Shown one piece after another: positions 34,507 through 43,106 of a stretch of 64,000 nucleotides of DNA. A program made the translations under genes and the position numbers. Source of the DNA: Paraburkholderia sacchari (lineage in GTDB: Bacteria; Pseudomonadota; Gammaproteobacteria; Burkholderiales; Burkholderiaceae); assembly GCF_000785435.2 (NCBI RefSeq), contig NZ_JTDB02000001.1, positions 124,001 to 188,000 on the forward strand, given 5' to 3'. The first letter of the stretch is position 1, and every line of letters begins with the position of its first letter. The notes beneath the pieces are model-generated. The model worked only from the letters and a program-made list of their open reading frames with translations. It ran no database searches and was not told the DNA's origin.

Positions 34507-35370
34507 ATGGGCAAACTCGCGCTGGCCGCCAAGATCACACACGTGCCGTCGATGTACCTCTCCGAGCTCGACGGACCGCACAAGGGCTGCCGTCAGGCCG
34601 CCATCGACGGCCACCGCGAAATCGGCCGGCGCTGCCGCGAGCTTGGCGTGGACACGATCGTCGTGTTCGACGTGCACTGGCTCGTGAACAGCGAATATCA
34701 CATCAACTGCGCGCCGCGTTTCGCGGGCAATTACACGAGCAACGAGCTGCCGCATTTCATCAAGAACATGCCGTACGCGTACCCGGGCAATCCCGCGCTC
34801 GGCCATTCGATTGCCGATGTCGCCAATGAAATGAGCGTGAAGAGCCGCGCGCACAGCGAAACCACGCTGGACCTCGAATACGGCACGCTGGTGCCAATGC
34901 GCTATATGAATGCCGACCAGCACTTCAAAACGGTGTCCGTGGCGGGCTGGTGCATGTGGCACGACCTCGCCACGAGCGTGCGCTTCGGTCTTGCGGTGCG
35001 CCGCGCCATCGAGGAGCGCTACGACGGCACCGTCGCGATTCTCGCGAGCGGTTCGCTGAGCCACCACTTCGCGAACAACGGCACCGCCGAGCAGTTCATG
35101 CACAAGGTCTGGGATCCGTTCCTCGAAGCAACGGACCGCCATGTGGTGTCGCTCTGGGAGCGCGGCGACTGGACCACCTTTTGCGGAATGCTGCCGCTCT
35201 ACGCCGAAAAATGCTGGGGCGAAGGCGGCATGCACGACACCGCGATGCTGCTGGGCGCGCTCGGCTGGGACCGCTACGCAGGCCGCGCCGAAGTCATCAC
35301 GCCGTATTTCGGCAGCTCCGGCACCGGGCAGATCAACGCGATTTTTCCGGTCACGCCGCTGCCCGTCTGA
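34507..35370 (+). CDS. hpaD: 3,4-dihydroxyphenylacetate 2,3-dioxygenase (class III extradiol)
   Basis: 287 residues from ATG 34507 with GAGGAT upstream. The opening MGKLALAAKITHVPSMYLSE matches E. coli HpaD. LigB-type metal ligands are the His in KITHVPS, His in VFDVHWLVNS, and Glu in the SSGTGQ-containing C-terminal part region; GSLSHHFANN and GEGGMHDTAMLLGALGWD are family blocks. It opens the ring of homoprotocatechuate next to the hydroxyls using Fe(II). Confidence 0.94.
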   Translation: MGKLALAAKITHVPSMYLSELDGPHKGCRQAAIDGHREIGRRCRELGVDTIVVFDVHWLVNSEYHINCAPRFAGNYTSNELPHFIKNMPYAYPGNPALGHSIADVANEMSVKSRAHSETTLDLEYGTLVPMRYMNADQHFKTVSVAGWCMWHDLATSVRFGLAVRRAIEERYDGTVAILASGSLSHHFANNGTAEQFMHKVWDPFLEATDRHVVSLWERGDWTTFCGMLPLYAEKCWGEGGMHDTAMLLGALGWDRYAGRAEVITPYFGSSGTGQINAIFPVTPLPV

Positions 35371-35388
35371 ATTTCGAAGGAGCCTCTC

Positions 35389-35790
35389 GTGCCGCATCTC
35401 ACCCTCGAATACAGCGCCAATCTCGCCGACGAAACGAGCATTGGCGAATTGTGCGCCACGCTCGCACACGTGCTCGACGCGCAGCGCGACGCGAACGGCG
35501 CACGCGTGTACCCGCGCGGCGGCATCCGCACGCGCGCGCTGCGCTGCAATCAGTACTTCATCGCCGACGGCGACCCGCACAACGCCTTCCTGCACGGCTG
35601 CCTGAAGATCGGCGCGGGCCGCTCGCCCGAGGTGCGCCGCGCCACCGGCGACGCGCTCTTCGAAGCCATCAAGCAGCACTTTGCCGTAGCGTTCGCCGCG
35701 CATGGGCTCGCGCTTTCGCTGGAAATCGTCGAGTTCGGCGAGGAAGGCGCGTGGAAGCACAACAACCTGCACGCCCGGCTCAAGACCTGA
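35389..35790 (+). CDS. hpaF: 5-carboxymethyl-2-hydroxymuconate delta-isomerase
   Basis: 133 residues from GTG 35389 with GAAGGAG 8 nt upstream. Starts M-P-HLTLEYSANL; after removal of Met, the N-terminal Pro is the catalytic base of the tautomerase fold, the rest being NAFLHGCLKIGAGRSPEVRRATGD. It converts the muconate isomer in the hpa route. Confidence 0.92.
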   Translation: MPHLTLEYSANLADETSIGELCATLAHVLDAQRDANGARVYPRGGIRTRALRCNQYFIADGDPHNAFLHGCLKIGAGRSPEVRRATGDALFEAIKQHFAVAFAAHGLALSLEIVEFGEEGAWKHNNLHARLKT

Positions 35791-35821
35791 GCGCCCCTAA
35801 AAGCAAACCACGGAAATCGCC

Positions 35822-36625
35822 ATGCTGGATCCGCAACTCATTCGCGAGCTGGCCGCGCAGCTCGACGAAGCCGAACGCACGCGCACGCAGTTGCGCCACT
35901 TCTCGCGCGCCCATCCGTCGATGACGATCGACGACGGCTATGCGATCCAGCGCGAGTGGGTCAAGCTCAAGCTCGCGGCGGGCTACACGATCAAGGGCCG
36001 CAAGATCGGCCTCACGTCGCGCGCGATGCAGCGCGCCTCGCAAATCGACGAGCCCGATTACGCGCCGCTGCTCGACAGCATGTTTATCGAAGCCGGCAGC
36101 GATATTCGCGCCGACCGCTTCATCGCGCCGCGCGTGGAAGTGGAGCTCGCTTTCGTGCTGGGCCGTGCGCTGCAAGGGCCGGACGTCACGCTGTTCGACG
36201 TGCTCGACGCCACCGCTTACGTCACGCCCGCAATCGAGATCATCGACGCGCGCATCGAGCAGTTCGACCGCGAGACGAAGGCGCCGCGCAAGGTGTTCGA
36301 CACGATCTCGGACTTCGCAGCGAACGCGGGCGTGGTGCTGGGCGGCCGCCCGGTCAAGCCGCTCGACGTCGACCTGCGCTGGGTCGGCGCGCTGCTCTAC
36401 AAGAACGGCGCAGTCGAGGAAAGCGGGCTGGCCGCCGCCGTGCTCAATCATCCGGCCACGGGCGTGGCCTGGCTCGCGAACCGGATCGCGCGCCACGACG
36501 AACGCCTCGAAGCCGGCGACGTGATTCTGAGCGGCTCGTTCACTGCGCCCATTACCGCGCGCGCGGGCGACACCTTCCATGCCGACTACGGGCCGCTCGG
36601 CGGCATCGGCTTCAATTTCGTCTGA
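35822..36625 (+). CDS. hpaH: 2-oxo-hept-3-ene-1,7-dioate hydratase
   Basis: 267 residues from ATG 35822. MhpD/HpaH family: [31 protein letters not shown], the acidic metal site [13 protein letters not shown], and [26 protein letters not shown]. It hydrates 2-oxo-hept-3-ene-1,7-dioate before the aldolase step. An hpaI-type aldolase gene does not follow in this window. Confidence 0.93.
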   Translation: MLDPQLIRELAAQLDEAERTRTQLRHFSRAHPSMTIDDGYAIQREWVKLKLAAGYTIKGRKIGLTSRAMQRASQIDEPDYAPLLDSMFIEAGSDIRADRFIAPRVEVELAFVLGRALQGPDVTLFDVLDATAYVTPAIEIIDARIEQFDRETKAPRKVFDTISDFAANAGVVLGGRPVKPLDVDLRWVGALLYKNGAVEESGLAAAVLNHPATGVAWLANRIARHDERLEAGDVILSGSFTAPITARAGDTFHADYGPLGGIGFNFV

Positions 36626-36664
36626 TATCGTTGCCCTCGCGCCAACTCAATACGGAGACGCCCC

Positions 36665-37438
36665 ATGAGCGCAATACCCGACGATGCGGCTCGCCCCCAC
36701 TGGTGCGAGCCGCAAGAATGGGCTGCACGCGTGAGGCTCGCGGCCACCTACCGCGTATTTCACCTGATGGGCTGGACCGAGCTGATCTTCAATCACATCA
36801 CGCTGCGCGTGCCCGGTCCCGCGAAGCATTTCCTGATCAATCCGTTCGGCCTCGCGTATGACGAGATCAAGGCGTCGAACCTCGTGAAGGTCGATCTGGA
36901 CGGCCAGATCCTGAGCCCCAGCGACTATCCGGTCAACCCGGCCGGCTTCGTGATCCACAGTGCGATTCACGCCCACGTGGAAGACGCGCATTGCGTGATG
37001 CACACGCACACCACGGCGGGACTTGCCGTCGCGTGCATGGAAAGCGGCCTCGCGTACACGAACTTTTATTCGGCGCAATTGCACGGCATGGTGGCTTACC
37101 ACGACTTCGAAGGCATCACCGTGCACGACGAAGAAAAGCCGCGGCTGTTGAAATCGATGGGCGACCGCCGCCTGCTGATCCTGCGCAATCACGGCCTGCT
37201 CGCCCACGGCACGAGCCTCGCGCACGCATTCGTGCTGCTCTGGACGCTCAATCGCGCGTGCGAGATCCAGTGCGTCACCGACTCGATGCGCGGCCAGACC
37301 ATTCCCATCGACCCGGCCATTACCGCGCGCTCCACGCGCGACGCGCTGCAATTCTCGCCCGCGCATGGCGCGGGCGAGAATGTGCTCGCGGCGCTGATCC
37401 GCCGCGTGGATCGCATCGACCCTTCTTACAAGGAGTAA
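36665..37438 (+). CDS. Class II aldolase/adducin-family protein
   Basis: 257 residues from ATG 36665, with GGAGACGCCCC upstream. Zn-aldolase pattern: GWTELIFNHITLRVPG, FLINPFGLAYDEIKASNLVKVD, the metal His pair in CVMHTHTTAGLAVACM and the third His in ILRNHGLLAHGTSLAHAF. It is the fuculose-phosphate-aldolase/adducin fold, not the HpaI fold. In place after hpaH it could perform the retro-aldol step or act on an unrelated substrate; the operon position favours a linked function. Confidence 0.85.
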   Translation: MSAIPDDAARPHWCEPQEWAARVRLAATYRVFHLMGWTELIFNHITLRVPGPAKHFLINPFGLAYDEIKASNLVKVDLDGQILSPSDYPVNPAGFVIHSAIHAHVEDAHCVMHTHTTAGLAVACMESGLAYTNFYSAQLHGMVAYHDFEGITVHDEEKPRLLKSMGDRRLLILRNHGLLAHGTSLAHAFVLLWTLNRACEIQCVTDSMRGQTIPIDPAITARSTRDALQFSPAHGAGENVLAALIRRVDRIDPSYKE

Positions 37439-37441
37439 ACC

Positions 37442-38458
37442 GTGAATGCCCCGCAACGCACCATCACGGTAGTGGGCGCCGGCGCGATTGGCGGCCTCAT
37501 TGCGGCACGGCTCGCGCGCGCAGATAACAGCGCACAAATCAACGTGCTCGCGCGCGGCGCGCATCTCGATGCCATCCGCCGCGACGGCCTCACGATACTC
37601 GAAGAAGATTCGCGCTATACGGCCCGCGTGCACGCCACCGACAACGCCGCCGCGCTCGGCGCTCAGGACATCGTGTTCGTCTGCCTCAAGGGCCAGGCGC
37701 TGGTGCAGGCCGCCGCCTCGCTTGCGCCGCTCGTCGGTCCGCACACGCACATCGTCTCGGCGATGAACGGCGTGCCGTGGTGGTTCCTCGCCGAGTTCGG
37801 CGGCGCGCACGACGCGAGCGACGACCGTCACCTCGAATCCGTCGATCCTGGCGGCGCGGTGTCGGCGGCGCTGCCGCCCGCGCAAGCGTCGGGCTGCGTG
37901 GTGCATCTCTCGTCGTCGATTGCGGGGCCTGGCGTGATCCGCAAAGGCCGGGGCAATCTGCTGATCGTGGGCGGCGCTTCGCAGCGCACGCCGGCGCGCG
38001 CCAAGGAAGCGTGCGCGCTGCTCGCACAAGCGGGCTTCGAAGTGCAGGCCACCGGGCAGATCCAGCATGAAATCTGGGCCAAGCTCTGGGGCAACATGAC
38101 GATGAACCCCATCAGCGCGCTCACGCGTTCGACCGCCGACGTGATCCTCGACGACCCGCTGACCGCGAGCCTCGTGAAAGCGGTCATGGCTGAAGCGCGC
38201 GCGATAGGCGAGGCATTCGGCATCGGCCTTGCCATGACCATCGAAGAGCGCAACGCCATCACGCGCAAGCTGGGCGCGTTCAAGACCTCCATGCTGCAAG
38301 ACGTGGAAGCGGGCCGCTCGCTCGAAGTGGAGGCGCTGCTGGGCGCGCCCTATGAACTCGCGCAGCGCGCGGGTGTGGCCGCGCCGGCGCTCGGCATGCT
38401 CTACGGTCTCGCGCGCCAACTCGACGCGAATCTGGAAGCGGCGCGCAGAGCCGGATAG
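37442..38458 (+). CDS. 2-dehydropantoate 2-reductase family (PanE/ApbA-like) protein
   Basis: 338 residues from GTG 37442, 3 bp after the aldolase stop, with AAGGAG before it. NADPH site VVGAGAIGGLIAARLAR (residues 10-26); substrate domain NGVPWWFLAEFGG, WAKLWGNMTMNPISALTRST and the general-acid Lys in AKLWGNMTMNP. PanE paralogues in catabolic operons usually reduce 2-oxo acids other than ketopantoate, so it may reduce a 2-oxo product of the hpa route. Substrate is inference. Confidence 0.86.
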   Translation: MNAPQRTITVVGAGAIGGLIAARLARADNSAQINVLARGAHLDAIRRDGLTILEEDSRYTARVHATDNAAALGAQDIVFVCLKGQALVQAAASLAPLVGPHTHIVSAMNGVPWWFLAEFGGAHDASDDRHLESVDPGGAVSAALPPAQASGCVVHLSSSIAGPGVIRKGRGNLLIVGGASQRTPARAKEACALLAQAGFEVQATGQIQHEIWAKLWGNMTMNPISALTRSTADVILDDPLTASLVKAVMAEARAIGEAFGIGLAMTIEERNAITRKLGAFKTSMLQDVEAGRSLEVEALLGAPYELAQRAGVAAPALGMLYGLARQLDANLEAARRAG

Positions 38459-38468
38459 AACACGGCCC

Positions 38469-38945
38469 TCAATCCTCCAGCGGCTTGCCGGTGAGGTCGC
38501 GAATGAATGGCAGTGTGAGGCACGAAAGCGCCACGCACACCATCACGTACCAGGCGGGCGCATGCAGGTCGCCCGTGAGCTTGATGAGCCACGTGGAGAT
38601 GGCCTGCGCGAAGCCGCCGAAGATCGCCACGCCGACACGCTATAGACGATGGCCATGCCCGTCGCGCGCACCGCGCGCGGGAACATTTCGGGCAGCATCG
38701 TGATGGCGGGCGCGGCCTGCAACGCGAGCAGCACGCTCAGGCCGCCCACGGTGATGAGCAGGCGCGCCGCATCCGGTCCGCTGGACAGCCACTGGAACGC
38801 CGGCCAGATCAGCACGACCACGGCGAGGCGCGGCCAGAACACCAGCGCGCGCCGGCTGATGCGGTCGGAAAGCAGCCCCGCGAGCGGCCCGACCACGAAG
38901 GTCACCACACCGGACACGAGGCCCGCCAGCAGCAGTGTCGCGCAA
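38469..38945 (-). pseudogene. Truncated and frameshifted MFS transporter (C-terminal fragment)
   Basis: Minus-strand text LLLAGLVSGVVTFVVGPLAGLLSDRISRRALVF is the loop and helices of a metabolite:H+ symporter (ProP/ShiA type). The reading runs to GTGMAIVYSV near 38630, then continues in another frame as GVAIFGGFAQAISTWLIKL to DLTGKPLED and a TGA at 38471-38469. The first half of the gene (six helices) is missing. Net shift is +2 or -1. So the gene is dead; it lies tail-to-tail with the hpa operon. Confidence 0.8.
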
Positions 38946-39267
38946 CGGTAGCACTGGGCGCATCTCCTGCGCCACTGATCAAAACCCGCAACGCCGCCCA
39001 ATTGGTGGGGATCTCGCGGACCTGGCTGTTAGTTGCGATATCCCCGATCAGCGAAGCGTCACCACTCGAATCTGAATCAGCGTTGATTGACTTCGGCAAA
39101 ACCGTCACGCACTACATCCGGCTGCATCGAGCTTGAAACGCCGCGACGCAGCGCATACTCTGGGTCCTCATGCCGCGCGTGCCGTCGCGTCAATGACCGG
39201 CCCCGCGAATTCGGGGCACGAAACTTGCTGACGCACAGCGATCCGGATTCGATATCGCACTCCTCCC
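38946..39267. other. Intergenic region with no recognised gene
   Basis: 322 bp between the broken MFS gene and mscS. The base composition is less GC-rich than the surroundings (for example GATTCAGATTCGAGTGG on the minus strand). Nothing could be recognised; it may hold the deletion scar that removed the MFS 5' half, and the mscS promoter. Confidence 0.5.
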
Positions 39268-42030
39268 ATGCCCAGGACGTCTCTTTCCTCCCGCTTACAG
39301 TCGCGTGCCGCGCAGTGCCGCAACACGCTAATTGCCGCCTTCGTGTGCACGTTGCTGCTTGCCCTGCCCTGGGCCGCGCCGTGCAGCGCGGCGGCGCCCG
39401 CCGCCGCGTCCACGACGAACCCCGCCGCGCCGGTCGTGCTGACGCCCGCGCAAGCGAACGCGGCATTGCGGGTGCTCGACGATCCAGTTCAGCGCGCGCA
39501 CGTGACGGACACGCTGCGCGCGATCGCCGCTGCGGGCGCGCTCGCCACGCCGGCTTCGGCCCCCACGGCGGCTCCGGCGGGCGCGAGCGAAGCATCGGCA
39601 TCGGCGGCCAGCAGCGCTGCGGCGTCCACGCCGCTCGCGAACGCGCTGCGCTCGAATGGCCTCGTGCTGCAAATCGCCGACGGCGCCGCGCGCGGCGTGC
39701 AGGCCGTCGGCCAGCGATTGCTGAGCGCGCGCGCGGCGCTCTTCAACGTTGCGTCCGCACGCGACTGGTGGAGTACCCGCCTCGGCACGCCACAAGGCCA
39801 CGCGATGCTGCTCTCGCTGATGCGCGTGCTGCTGCTCACGCTCGTGCCGGCGCTCGCGATCGAGGCGATCCTGCGCCGCGTGATCAGCAAGCCGCGCCGT
39901 GCGATCGTCGAGCATGCGGCGCTCGCACAGGATGCGGACGAGGCGCGAGGCACGAACGGCGGCCCGGCGGCGGATTCGAATGCCGCAGATGCGCCAGCTA
40001 CTACGGATTCCTCACCTTCAGCGCCTGAAGCAGCCAGCGTGCAGCCAGCAGAAACCGATCAGGCGACCCTGCGCGCCGCTGCCGGCATGACGCCGGCCGC
40101 CGCGCCCCCCGGCACGGACGCCACCACTGACACCAGCCTCGACGAGCACGCCAGCGCACGAGCCAGCGCCCTCGCCGCCGAAGCCGACAACGCCTCCGGG
40201 CAGCGCATCGCCTCGCTCGCGCGCGAAACGCGCCACCGCATCCGCAGCGCGCAGCACTGGCGCCTGCTCAAACGCCTGCCCTGGGCGCTGCTCGTTGCCG
40301 TGCTCGAACTCGTGCCCGTGATCGCATTCGGGCTGTGCGCCGCCGGCGTGCTCTCGCTCATGAACCCCGCGGACGCCGCACCAGCCGCCGCCGTCGGTCA
40401 AATCGTCGACACGTGGGTGGTCTGCCGCACCATCATCGTCATCGGCAACATGCTCTTTGCGCCCGACGCCGACGCCCTGCGGCTCATGCCGCTCTCCGGC
40501 ACCTGGGCCGAATTCGCGCAGCGCTGGGTCGAACGCATCGTCGTGATCGGCGGCGTGGGCGGCGCGCTCGGCGGCGCGGTGCCGCTCGGCATGACCGAGG
40601 ACACGCATCTCGCCCTGCTCAAGCTCGTCATCCTGTTCGCGCACGTAGCGCTCGCGGTGGCGATTCTGCAATGCCGCCAGCCGGTGGCCGCGGCCATCCG
40701 CAAGTCGGCCGCCGAACGCAGCTCGTTCGCGTATCTCGTGCACTGGTTCGCCGACATCTGGGCCGCCGCGGCCGTCTTCGTCGTCATGGCGCTGTGGTTC
40801 GTCTGGGCGCTCGACCTGCGCGGCGGCTACCGCGAACTCATGCGCGCCGGCGGCATCTCGCTCGCCGTGCTGCTCGCCGCGCGCGTGGTAGCCATCGTCT
40901 CGCTCGGCGCGCTTGGCCGCATGTTCGACCCGAACGGCAACAGCGAGAACATGACGATCGCGCAGCGCCGCGCGTATCGCTACTACCCGGCGCTGCGGCG
41001 CGTCGTGACCGCCGTGCTGTGGATCGCCACGCTCGACATCCTGCTGCGCGTCTGGGGCCTGCATCCGGGCCGTCTTATCACGAACGCACCCATCGGACAC
41101 CTGATCGGCTCCGCGCTGCTGACGATCGCCATCGCCATCGCCGTGGCCATCGTGATCTGGGAAGCCGCGAACGGCGCGGCCGAGCGGCGCCTGAACGCGT
41201 GGACCGATGCCGGCGACTTCGTGCGCGCGGCGCGCCTGCGCACGCTGCTGCCGATGTTCCGCACCATGCTGTTCGTCGCGATCCTCGTGGTGGTCGGGCT
41301 CACGGCGCTCTCGCAGCTCGGCGTGAACACCGCTCCGTTGATCGCGGGCGCGAGCATCTTCGGCGTCGCGCTGGGCTTCGGCTCGCAAAAGCTCGTGCAG
41401 GACTTCATCACCGGCATCTTCCTGCTCACCGAGAACGCCATGCAGGTGGGCGACTGGGTTACGGTCGCGGGCGTCTCGGGCACGGTCGAGTTTCTCTCGA
41501 TCCGCACGGTGCGTTTGCGCGGCGGCGACGGTTCGCTTTACACCGTGCCGTTTAGTTCGGTGACGACCGTGAACAACACGAATCGCGGCATCGGCAACGC
41601 AGCGGTGAAGGTGCTGATCGCGCATGGCGCGGACTTGCAGCGCGCCATCGACACGCTCAAGGAAATCGGCGCGGAGATTCGCAACGACGAGGCATACAAG
41701 AACGGCATTCTCAGCGACTTCGCGTACTGGGGCGTGGATCAGGTGGATGGGGCGAGCGTGACGCTGGTGGGGCAGATGCAGTGCAAGGACTCGGCGCGAT
41801 GGGGCGTGCAGCGCGAGTTCAATCGACGCGTGCTGGCGCGGTTCACGGAGCGCGGTATCGAGCTCGCGAATCCGCAGCGCAGCTTCTTGATTGGACGCGC
41901 GAGCGGGAGCGATGTCGAAGGGCGCATGTATGGGGATGGCCAGCGTGCCGCGAGTGACGATGACGACGATAGCGATAGCGATCGCGCTGCGGGGCGATCG
42001 CGCGGTGAGGTGCGTGGGAAGCCGAATTGA
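39268..42030 (+). CDS. Large MscS-family mechanosensitive channel
   Basis: 920 residues from ATG 39268; the leader has no clear Shine-Dalgarno. Signal peptide about 15-42 (CTLLLALPWAAPCSA), Ala-rich periplasmic part, long low-complexity linker around 210-310, then about nine helices. The pore helix and beta domain are at about residues 680-760: IAGASIFGVALGFGSQKLVQDFITGIFLLTENAMQVGDWVTVAG, then VEFLSIRTVRLRGGDGSLYTVPFSSV. The core matches MscS; the size fits YnaI/MscK-like channels of Burkholderiaceae. It releases solutes upon osmotic down-shift. The C-terminus is acidic (SDDDDDSDSDRAA). Confidence 0.9.
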   Translation: MPRTSLSSRLQSRAAQCRNTLIAAFVCTLLLALPWAAPCSAAAPAAASTTNPAAPVVLTPAQANAALRVLDDPVQRAHVTDTLRAIAAAGALATPASAPTAAPAGASEASASAASSAAASTPLANALRSNGLVLQIADGAARGVQAVGQRLLSARAALFNVASARDWWSTRLGTPQGHAMLLSLMRVLLLTLVPALAIEAILRRVISKPRRAIVEHAALAQDADEARGTNGGPAADSNAADAPATTDSSPSAPEAASVQPAETDQATLRAAAGMTPAAAPPGTDATTDTSLDEHASARASALAAEADNASGQRIASLARETRHRIRSAQHWRLLKRLPWALLVAVLELVPVIAFGLCAAGVLSLMNPADAAPAAAVGQIVDTWVVCRTIIVIGNMLFAPDADALRLMPLSGTWAEFAQRWVERIVVIGGVGGALGGAVPLGMTEDTHLALLKLVILFAHVALAVAILQCRQPVAAAIRKSAAERSSFAYLVHWFADIWAAAAVFVVMALWFVWALDLRGGYRELMRAGGISLAVLLAARVVAIVSLGALGRMFDPNGNSENMTIAQRRAYRYYPALRRVVTAVLWIATLDILLRVWGLHPGRLITNAPIGHLIGSALLTIAIAIAVAIVIWEAANGAAERRLNAWTDAGDFVRAARLRTLLPMFRTMLFVAILVVVGLTALSQLGVNTAPLIAGASIFGVALGFGSQKLVQDFITGIFLLTENAMQVGDWVTVAGVSGTVEFLSIRTVRLRGGDGSLYTVPFSSVTTVNNTNRGIGNAAVKVLIAHGADLQRAIDTLKEIGAEIRNDEAYKNGILSDFAYWGVDQVDGASVTLVGQMQCKDSARWGVQREFNRRVLARFTERGIELANPQRSFLIGRASGSDVEGRMYGDGQRAASDDDDDSDSDRAAGRSRGEVRGKPN

Positions 42031-42056
42031 TGTTTGCCTGGGGCGGTGCGCGGGTT

Positions 42057-42241
42057 GCGGATGTTGGGCTCACCTTTGTGTTGCCTGGCGAGAGATCCCG
42101 AAAATGCTCACCTTTAACGGCTTGGAGCACTCGCCGCGCGTCCCGCGCGCGGCGGAGTTTTCTGTGTAATCAATGACCTGGGTGTGGGGTGAGGAAGCGA
42201 GGCCGGGACTTCATCACGGGTCCCGGAGAAGCTCACCTTTG
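42057..42241 (+). repeat. Intergenic 22-bp repeat cluster B (3 copies, first partial)
   Basis: Copy 1 keeps only the right block CTCACCTTTG at 42069-42078. Copy 2 (42095-42116) is ATCCCGAA-AATG-CTCACCTTTA. Copy 3 (42220-42241) is GTCCCGGA-GAAG-CTCACCTTTG. The cluster lies in the 221-bp gap between the ends of the convergent mscS and hutC-like genes. Confidence 0.82.
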
Positions 42242-42251
42242 TGTGCGAGGT

Positions 42252-43001
42252 TTACACCGTGCCCGCCAGATGAAAGCGCGACGCGGGATGCCAGAGCTGC
42301 ACCGAAGTGGCCACCGCGTCGCCGACCCACGTACGGCGCTCGACCATGAGACACGGCTCGCCGATTTCCATGTCGAGATGACCGCGGATATAAACGTCGG
42401 GCTTGCGTGCATAAATGCGGAACGCCGCCCGCTGAATGGGAGCAAGCCGCACCATGTATTGATTCGGCGTTTCGAGCTTGAAATCCTGCTCGAGGTAGTG
42501 CGGAAAGAGCGCCGGGTTCACGTAACGGTCTTCGTACTGGATGGGCTCTTCCTCGTCGAAATGCACGATGCGCGAATGGAACACCGGACCGGTCGCGAGG
42601 TCCAGTGCGGCGAGCGCCGCCTCGTCGCCGCTCGCGTCCAGCGTCAACACTTGCGCCGCGTGGCGATGGCCGCGCGCCGCGATTTCGTCTGCGATATTGC
42701 GGATTTCGAGCACCGTCGACTCATAGTCGCGCGGCGCGACGAAAGTGCCGGAGCCTTGCACGCGCTTGAGTACGCCATCGTTCGTGAGTTCGCGCAGCGC
42801 CCGCGACACGGTCATGCGCGCCACGCCGAATTCCTTCACCAGCATCGTCTCGGAGGGGATCGCGTCACCGGTCTTCCAGGTGCCGTTCGCGACGCGCTCC
42901 ATCACGTAGCGCTTGATCTGCTCGTACGGCGCCGCCACCTTGCGTATCCGGACGTCCGGCCCAAGCTCGTCCGCGGTGCGCGCTGAAGCATCGATGTTCA
43001 T
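42252..43001 (-). CDS. hutC: HutC-subfamily GntR regulator
   Basis: 249 residues from ATG 43001, with AAGGAG 9 nt upstream. Winged helix YEQIKRYVMERVANGTWKTGDAIPSETMLVKEFGVARMTVSRALRELTNDGVLKRVQGSGTFVA, then a UTRA domain (RIVHFDEEEPIQYEDRYVNPALFPHYLEQDF, EPCLMVERRTWVGDAVATSVQLWHP). It is closest by motif to histidine-utilisation repressors, whose effector is urocanate. Last gene of the operon; the palindrome at 48109-48120 is its likely operator. Confidence 0.9.
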   Translation of the reverse strand: MNIDASARTADELGPDVRIRKVAAPYEQIKRYVMERVANGTWKTGDAIPSETMLVKEFGVARMTVSRALRELTNDGVLKRVQGSGTFVAPRDYESTVLEIRNIADEIAARGHRHAAQVLTLDASGDEAALAALDLATGPVFHSRIVHFDEEEPIQYEDRYVNPALFPHYLEQDFKLETPNQYMVRLAPIQRAAFRIYARKPDVYIRGHLDMEIGEPCLMVERRTWVGDAVATSVQLWHPASRFHLAGTV

Positions 43002-43106
43002 TCTTTGTCTGGCTCCTTCGGCGGATTCATGCAATGGCGCAGCTCCCGTATTCAGCCGACGGGGGCATCCACGAGCGCTCGCGATGTCGTTGTGTTTCCC
43101 CTCGCC

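Noticed and set aside
40011..40026. GGATTCCTCACCTTCA inside mscS as another repeat copy
   Set aside because: Only part of the motif is kept, and it lies in a coding low-complexity linker; taken as chance.
40018..41625. Open 535-codon minus-strand frame opposite mscS
   Set aside because: Antisense shadow rich in Asp, His and Arg; no domain, while the plus strand shows the MscS core.
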